Assembly (NCBI GenBank): GCA_963576735.1
Contig: OY755170.1
Span: 11,578,567 to 11,642,566, forward strand
Reading direction: 5' to 3'
Length of the DNA: 64,000 nucleotides
Origin: Bedellia somnulentella
Taxonomy: Eukaryota; Arthropoda; Insecta; Lepidoptera; Bedelliidae
Shown: positions 58,351 through 64,000 of the stretch, one piece after another
Position numbering within the stretch: position 1 is the stretch's first letter
Layout: the number at the start of each line of letters is the position of its first letter
Notes under the pieces: generated by a model
The model's input: only the letters and a program-made list of their open reading frames with translations
Databases searched by the model: none
Told to the model about the DNA's origin: nothing
Translations under genes and position numbers: made by a program

Positions 58351-58810
58351 AGATCCCAGAGCCCCCAGACCTACGTCATTTTAGCACAGCTGAAATTTTG
58401 AGGATTTTTAGTATAATGTGTTATTAAGAGGTACGCGTACCCACTACCTTGAAAGCGGGGCCGTTTCTCAGGTAGCACGAAGTACAGGTACATAAAAAAC
58501 TAAGTTATCTACGTTAAAGTAGCAAAGATCGTTTTCAAATATATTTTTGAGGATATATTGTATAGAATTAAAATTGACTATTGCCAGACACTTTCTGTGG
58601 GCCATTATTGCTACCAAAAGTCTTGAATATTATTTAAAAATTTAGTAAACTACGTTATAGTAGCAAGGCTAAATTTTATATATGTTATTTTAGGTATAAT
58701 TTTAACACCCTTTGTATACGGACAGACCAATCCGAAGGGCCATTCGTCCCCCCAGACACCATTAAACTTTGCTTTGCTAAAATGACGTAGGTCTGGGGGC
58801 TTTGGGATCT
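58351..58810. mobile_element. TA-flanked MITE with 36-bp terminal inverted repeats
   Basis: agatcccagagcccccagac at 58,351 and its complement ending at 58,810 form 36-bp terminal inverted repeats with one mismatch, flanked on both sides by TA (58,349-58,350 and 58,811-58,812). A TA duplication with repeats of this size suggests a Tc1/mariner-type non-autonomous element. The 460 bp carry no coding capacity. Confidence 0.88.
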
Positions 58811-58812
58811 TA

Positions 58813-59322
58813 CTCTATAGAGATAACACCTACACCGTCACTGAAAGCAGAAAACAATCGCGAGTATTACCATTTTAAGTCTGATGTTAATATATTTGAG
58901 AAATGTTGATTATTTTATGTCCTTGGGGCAATTCTCATTATTGAAAAAAATGTTTTATTAGGTTAAGTTAAGTTTAAATGCGGTTGCATTACCTATTTTG
59001 ATTATTTTATTGCGTTAGTTCATAGAACACTACTTAATTTGATTATTATTCATGAGACTACAATTAAAGACTGATTATTAGTAAACTAGTGGGTAACCCT
59101 GGCGCGACTACGTCGCGTCCTATAAAATGAGTTTATTTTGAAATTTTCCGACCAATCACAGCGCAGCTCTTTTGAATTTCTAGAGAATTTTTCTGATTGG
59201 CCGGTTTGAAAAAATTCCGACCAATCACAGCGCATCTCTGATCGACTAAAGTTTGCGCGCGCTTATGACACTCAAGCAAAGTCTATGGGCCAAAATCGAA
59301 ACTTTGAAATTCTGTAACAATA
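58813..59322. other. Non-coding stretch with a Helitron-like end and CCAAT-bearing direct repeats
   Basis: On the minus strand, a perfect 6-bp stem with 3-nt loop (59,103-59,117, cgcgactacgtcgcg) lies 13 bp before CTAG followed by T (59,086-59,089), the pattern of a Helitron 3' end. Next to it, ttccgaccaatcacagcgca occurs at 59,146-59,165 and 59,215-59,234, with an inverted attgg between them. I see no gene. Confidence 0.45.
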
Positions 59323-59761
59323 GGCTATTTGACTGTAATAAAAATATACATTTCTTTTATTTCATTAGTCTCAATGTTTCTTTTTTGGAGCAATATGTAA
59401 TAATGCCAGATAAAAATATTGCATTACTTCACTACAATCCATCTTCTAAAATAAGCATTTTTGATGCAACTGTCACTTGACTAAAAACGACCGTGATTGG
59501 CTATTTCTTTAATGACGTAGATCGCGCATAAACAGACTGTGTATCGCTTCGCTCATTGGTGTTTCATGCGGAATTGACGTCATTTGTGCTACAGCCGCCA
59601 TATTACTTAAAGTCGCGTTTTCGCGGCACATTTGAATATTGCATTTTCTTTTTCAATTTTTTAATAAAATAGCTAAAATGAAGACAGAAAAATATTTTTT
59701 TAGGGCTCCTTATAAACAAATTAACACCGTAGGATAGTTTTCAAAACTTAGTCAAATAGCC
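59323..59761. mobile_element. TA-flanked MITE, copy 2
   Basis: It starts ggctatttgac and ends gtcaaatagcc, with TA on both sides. At 439 bp it is almost the same length as the copy at 3,005-3,447 and shares its internal landmarks (tgacgtcat, gccatatt, tttgaatatt, g-ctcctta). Open frames within it are by-products. Confidence 0.85.
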
Positions 59762-60361
59762 TATTAACTTAATCCAGTTACATCAGATGTCTGAATTTTG
59801 TACACACCACGGCCGCGAACTGTACAAAACGACACCTGAACCAAAGGACCATGGGTCAAATTGGGCTCAGTGTCCAACAGAGTTATAGCATATGCCGTTG
59901 TGAAGGATTTTGTTTGTACTAAAATTGTTACTATGGGCACCACCTTCAATTCCATTGCAGAAAAAAGATATGCACCTAAATAGGTTTTTCAGAAAAAGAC
60001 AATTGTTAGGAGTCGTAAAACTTATTGAAACAATATACTCATTCTTAAAATGCTTAAAATAGTGGTAAACAATAGATGCGCCTGCGCCCGTGTGATTTAC
60101 AACACTCTCCATCCCTTTCACACCTCCCGGACACCTGCGCGGGCGCCCGTCTTCTCTCAATCAGTCGACTCGTGATTCTCACGTTGTTAGCTGTGTTTCC
60201 GTGTATCCTCTCTTGTTCTGTGATTTACCGACCCTAGCTTGTTGTTTTGGACTCTGTTTATGCTTACGTATTGGTGCGCTTGGTGATTTTTTTTATTATA
60301 TTAAACCTGTTAACTTTACCTGGACTGTTTATGGACACTGATTTACCTACCTGTTTTTGCA

Positions 60362-63018
60362 ATGGCTACCGAAGGACGGCGTTGTGTGTTGTGCCCACGT
60401 TCTGTTTTGCGACAACGGCGGCATATTTTAGATGAACACTTACCAGAAAGACAACCCCGGCATGCAGAATATATTCAACAAAATGCGCTCACCGAGGTAA
60501 GTGTACGCATTTCCTGTATACGGCACATATACCTGTTATAAATCTGTGTTTAAAATGTCTGTCATTCTATCTGCTCATATTTTGAGAACTACTGAACCAA
60601 TCTTAATACAGTTTGTTTCATTAATACATAATTATAGGCTACTTACCATCACGCTAAGTTATCGAAGGGGAAAGCATAGAGGTTAAATATGAGAGAGGTC
60701 AGGGAAAAACGGCCGTTTAATTAGAAATCCCATTCGCTATAAAAGTGGGACCTAAAAAATCCGACTTTTACGTGACCTGTGCTGCGGGCACAGCTATAGG
60801 CTATAAAAATCCCAAGGGAATGATCATCAAGTCCACGCGGACGGAGTCGCGGGCAAAAGCTAGTCAAAAATAAACCCAAAAGTATGCCGCAGAAAGTATT
60901 TTATTTATTGAATGTTATTTTCAAATAGTCTTTACTTTTTTTTAGGTTGCGTTTAATAACATCCAAGCCACATGCCATCGGTGTTGGCAAGTAGTGCAAA
61001 ATGCAGTTCGACAACAAGAACCAGTAATGCCACTACAGGATGTCCAACCACAAGAACCGCAAGGCCCACAAGAACCACAAGGCCCACAAGAACCGCAAGG
61101 CCCACAAGAACCGCTAGGCCCACAAGAACCGCTAGGCCCACAAGAACCGCAAGGCCCACAAGAACCGCTAGGCCCACAAGAACCGCAAGGCCTACAAGCA
61201 CCGCAAGGCCCACAAGAGCCGGGAATACCACCACAAGCAGAAGATCTACAACAAGTCGTTATTCCTGATTATATGAGAGCGCCCAATGTTGCTTACCGTT
61301 GTATTTTTAATGGCTGCCCTAACGCAGAACGTCTTAGAATCCCAGTTACGATTAAAGTACATATTCTTTGTGAGCACCGCTTATACATACCTGAAAGTGC
61401 AAGAGTTTGCCAAGAACATCTGATGGATAACGACAGTTGGAACTCTTTGATTGATAATTGTAATGTTACGCATAACTTTAATGTACGTCAGATCACAGAT
61501 ATGACTAATATGCTGGTAAGAACCATTACCCAAGGTCAGAGATTTGATTTTGAATTAGAAGCTGCATTAACGGATAATGACTTATATTTTTGGACTGGAC
61601 TAAACTTGCAACAATTCAATAGAATATTGGAAGAGACTCCTTCTCTAGCACAAAGAAGTAATCGTCCACGGACTGTCCTGGGTATCTATATGACAAAACT
61701 AAGAACAGGAGAGTCAAACGAGAGATTGTCAACATTGTTTAATATATCTCGCCGAACACTGGAACGAAAACTTGCAATAGCCAGAGAATGTTTAATGAAT
61801 GACTTCGTTAACAGACACCTTGGTATTGGCCATATTTCGCGAGAAAATATACTGCAAAGAAACCTGCTATTACCAAAAGGCTTATTTGGCAACGAAGAAA
61901 ATACAAAAGCCGTTGTTATAGCTGACGGCACCTATATGTACATCGAAAAAAGCTCTAACTTTTTATTTCAGAGAAGAACTTACAGCTTGCATAAGTTTCA
62001 AAACCTTTTGAAACCTTTTCTGATGGTATGTAGTGACGGCTACATTATCGAAGTTTATGGTCCGTATGCGGCTACGGATTCTGATGCATCAATTATGAAC
62101 AATATATTAAACGACGAGGAAAATCCTTTCCACTGGATGTTTCACCGGAACGATGTGTTCATCTTAGACAGGGGCTTTCGAGATAGCGTAGAAAACTTAC
62201 AGGCATTGGGATATGAGGCACACATCCCACCGACAAAAGACAGATTCGAAACTCAATTGACCACAATTCAAGCAAACAAATCAAGATTAATAACATTGTG
62301 TCGGTGGGTTGTAGAAGCTGTTAATGGGAAGTTTAAAAATAGATTTAAACTACTGCGACAGGATTATTTTAATAGAGCCTTGCCGCATTTATGTGTTGAC
62401 TTTAAAATTGCAGCCGCTCTTATTAACGCATTTTACAAGGTAGCTGTTGATAATGAACATGCAAATGAAATATTAAGAATAGCCAATGAAAGGCTCCATA
62501 CACCTAATCTTTTGAACGACTATGTACAACTGAGGAACCTGAATAGACAAAGAGCCGCATTTATTACATTGGAAGCAAATCAGCTGGAAGACTTCCCTCG
62601 GCTAACAATAAACGAGATTTTCATGATATCGCTTGGGTCATATCAAATCGAACTTGCTAAATCATATTGCAGCGAGCATTTACGCAATGGTTTATATACG
62701 ATAGAAGTATGTCGTGAAAATGAATTAAATAATTTAGCAGAATGCAATATCCATCACCAAAATGTGTGGCTATTAAGAGGAAGGATTCAGTCAAGACATG
62801 TTCGTGCACGTACATATTACGTATACATTCTGGTTAACAGAAACGAAATGGGTCGAGATGCCATCGCTCAGTATTACTGCTCGTGTCTAACAGGTAGACG
62901 CACAGTAGGAAGTTGTGCTCATACCATTTCAATAATATGGTATCTAGGGTTAGGCAGGCACATACAATTTAATCCACCGGCAGGATATTTAGACGACATT
63001 ATTATTGATATTGATTGA
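60362..63018 (+). CDS. DDE-type transposase-like protein with Cys/His modules, two exons, intact
   Basis: Exon 1 (60,362-60,496) starts ATG and ends at gtaagt; exon 2 (60,946-63,018) follows a T-rich tract and TAG. The junction is in phase 0, giving 735 residues. Residues 8-11 (CVLC) and 55-58 (CHRC) form a C-x2-C...C-x2-C module. Residues about 81-137 are [12 protein letters not shown] repeats. C164-x4-C169...C200-x2-H203 resembles a THAP-like C2CH finger. A helix-turn-helix lies near residues 300-325 ([13 protein letters not shown]). The DDE_Tnp_4-like core has Asp372 (IADGTY), Asp453 (FILDRGF) and Glu502 (VVEAVNG). The tail has CSC (690-692) and CAH (702-704), a SWIM-type zinc motif. It should cut and paste its own element in the nucleus; a PIF/Harbinger-ISL2EU-like relationship is likely but not proven. 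aataaa lies at 63,025. Nothing is disrupted, so it could be active or domesticated. Confidence 0.85.
60497..60945 (+). other. Intron of the DDE gene containing a Helitron-like end
   Basis: The 449-bp intron is bounded by gtaagt and a T-rich tract plus TAG. Bases 60,831-60,863 read gtccacgcggacggagtcgc, gggcaaaagc and end in CTAG before T. This hairpin-plus-CTAG motif is one I recognise from dispersed non-autonomous Helitron-like repeats in moths and butterflies. The 5' end of that insert is not clear. Confidence 0.6.
61053..61220 (+). repeat. 18-bp coding minisatellite (PQGPQE repeats)
   Basis: About nine copies of ccgcaaggcccacaagaa and close variants (ccgctaggc...) lie in frame within exon 2. 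They encode a Pro/Gln/Gly/Glu-rich, probably flexible linker between the N-terminal Cys modules and the THAP-like finger. Copy number is likely to vary. The antisense strand is also open (VGLAVL repeats), which is a by-product. Confidence 0.95.
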
Positions 63019-63024
63019 AATGTT

Positions 63025-63030
63025 AATAAA
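63025..63030 (+). promoter_or_regulatory. Polyadenylation signal of the DDE gene
   Basis: AATAAA lies 7 bp after the stop codon (63,016-63,018), with a further T/G-rich stretch downstream. Such a short 3' end is common in compact transposon genes. Confidence 0.5.
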
Positions 63031-63325
63031 AATAATTTTAACTGTTAGCAGTTGTTTTATTTTATATGTATACATTAAACCTGGAATTAAAACTAGTTAA
63101 AGATGTTCAATAACAAAACCTACAATGCCATAACAGCACTACTTTTTGCAGAATTTTAGTTTATTTATGGTCGGAGAAAAATATTTATAGCAAAATAACC
63201 CCATGGATTCTTCGCAAAAATTAGTTTAAATCTTTATATTTAGTGCTTTACAAGTATATTCAAAGTGGTCTCATCTCTGTTGGTGGGTGAGCCCAGGCTT
63301 CATACATTTTTGCCCATGGTCCTTT

Positions 63326-64000
63326 CTAGCTCAACTCATCGCGTCACAGGCTTCCGGGCAAGAAAGAGGCTTACAGAAATAATTAATAGTAAATAAGCTA
63401 GGCATTTATAAACTAGTTCAAAGCTGAGTTTTTAAAAAAATGTTGTAAAAGTAAGTAAAGTATTAAGAAGAGTTTTGTCACCAGTTTTGTTTTTATAATT
63501 TTCGAATTCTATGTTGTTTGATTATAATATCATAACAAATACTATGTCTAAACAAGATTAAAGAAATTACAACAGTTAAGTGTCTCATTTATTACCTAAA
63601 AATACCTTTACCTGTGAAAACCCAACTCCATCATTCAGTAAACACTTTAGTCATTTCGGGAACACGACTTCATTTCCGGGAACTCTACTTTTATTTGCCT
63701 TTATAATACTAAGTCGAAATATTATAGAAAATATAAGTAGGCACATACAAACCAAACATACTACATAAAAAAATATTTAAAAACTCAAATGAAGCAAAAA
63801 TTATACATTAAGAAGCACGGAAGAAATAGCTGAAAGAACATTCCAGAGCATAAGTATAAACTACCCGATGGGTCGTTAGAAAGGTTTAACCCTTAAACAG
63901 GCCCCATTAAACCAGGCATTATTAAATATTTACGGATATGGTGTGGCTCATATTTTTACTGTAATAATGTATCACTAAAAGCAGTTTTAAAAAAAACAGT
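63326..64000. other. Unassigned sequence at the right end
   Basis: I see no gene or recognisable element. A 62-codon frame at 63,580-63,768 has no motif. The segment may continue an element beyond the window. Confidence 0.35.

Larger units (their letters stand above)
59843..63325 (+). mobile_element. Putative autonomous DNA transposon carrying the DDE gene
   Basis: Left of the gene, aaaggaccatggg, ttgggctca and ccaacagag occur in order (59,843-59,887). Right of it, the reverse strand of 63,325-63,271 reads aaaggaccatggg, ctgggctca and ccaacagag in the same order, with a short insertion between the first two. These are best explained as diverged terminal inverted repeats enclosing a 3.5-kb element. 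Exact ends and target duplication cannot be fixed by eye. Confidence 0.55.

Noticed and set aside
60953..61268. Minus-strand VGLAVL repeat frame and plus-strand TARPTRT frame
   Set aside because: Both are other-frame readings of the 18-bp coding minisatellite in the DDE gene.

Overview
The window looks like insect chromosomal DNA, most likely from a moth or butterfly. It is A+T-rich, has spliced genes with GT..AG introns, and is packed with transposable elements of kinds I associate with Lepidoptera: an RTE-type LINE, tRNA-derived SINEs, a P-like THAP transposase, a Crypton-like tyrosine recombinase, short CTAG-ended Helitron-like termini and several MITEs. The species assignment is inference; no single-copy host gene is visible. 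There is no bacterial content, CRISPR array or operon.

Left flank (1-15,358). This is a nested transposon graveyard. It holds the 3' end of a Ty3/gypsy pol (1-255), a broken Ty1/copia gag-RT (2,552-3,790) split by a TA-flanked MITE (3,005-3,447), and a degenerate P-like element (about 3,898-11,218). The P transposase has a THAP domain in two exons and a body broken by stops and frameshifts. The P element was later hit by a tRNA-SINE (4,557-4,866, 11-bp target-site duplication, TSD), a 2.24-kb non-coding LTR element with 125-bp LTRs (5,494-7,731) and a retroposon (10,084-10,444, 11-bp TSD). Next comes an RTE LINE on the minus strand (about 11,219-15,350), itself split by a 744-bp hAT-like MITE with an 8-bp TSD.

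Centre (15,359-55,353). About 40 kb of continuous tandem satellite with a unit of about 140 bp (139-141), roughly 285 copies, and no inserted transposon. Diagnostic variants recur at multiples of the unit (4, 7, 8, 10, 13, 14, 16, 17, 20, 21, 29 and about 34.6 units), so the array has higher-order, locally amplified structure in at least four variant domains. All the small ORFs inside it are by-products of the repeat.

Right flank (55,354-64,000). The array ends at a perfect 48-bp-arm palindrome (55,355-55,456). Beyond it lie a retroposon with an 11-bp TSD inside a Crypton-like recombinase pseudogene, a transposase-like C-terminal fragment interrupted by a TA-flanked MITE, a second copy of the 3-kb-region MITE family, and one intact two-exon gene (60,362-63,018). 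That gene encodes a 735-residue DDE-type transposase-like protein with Cys/His modules at both ends and a PQGPQE-type repeat. It lies between degenerate inverted repeats that probably mark the ends of its transposon. It is the only coding gene in the window that looks functional.

Taken together this resembles pericentric, subtelomeric or sex-chromosome-like heterochromatin: an old, repeatedly invaded border on each side of a young, actively recombining satellite block.
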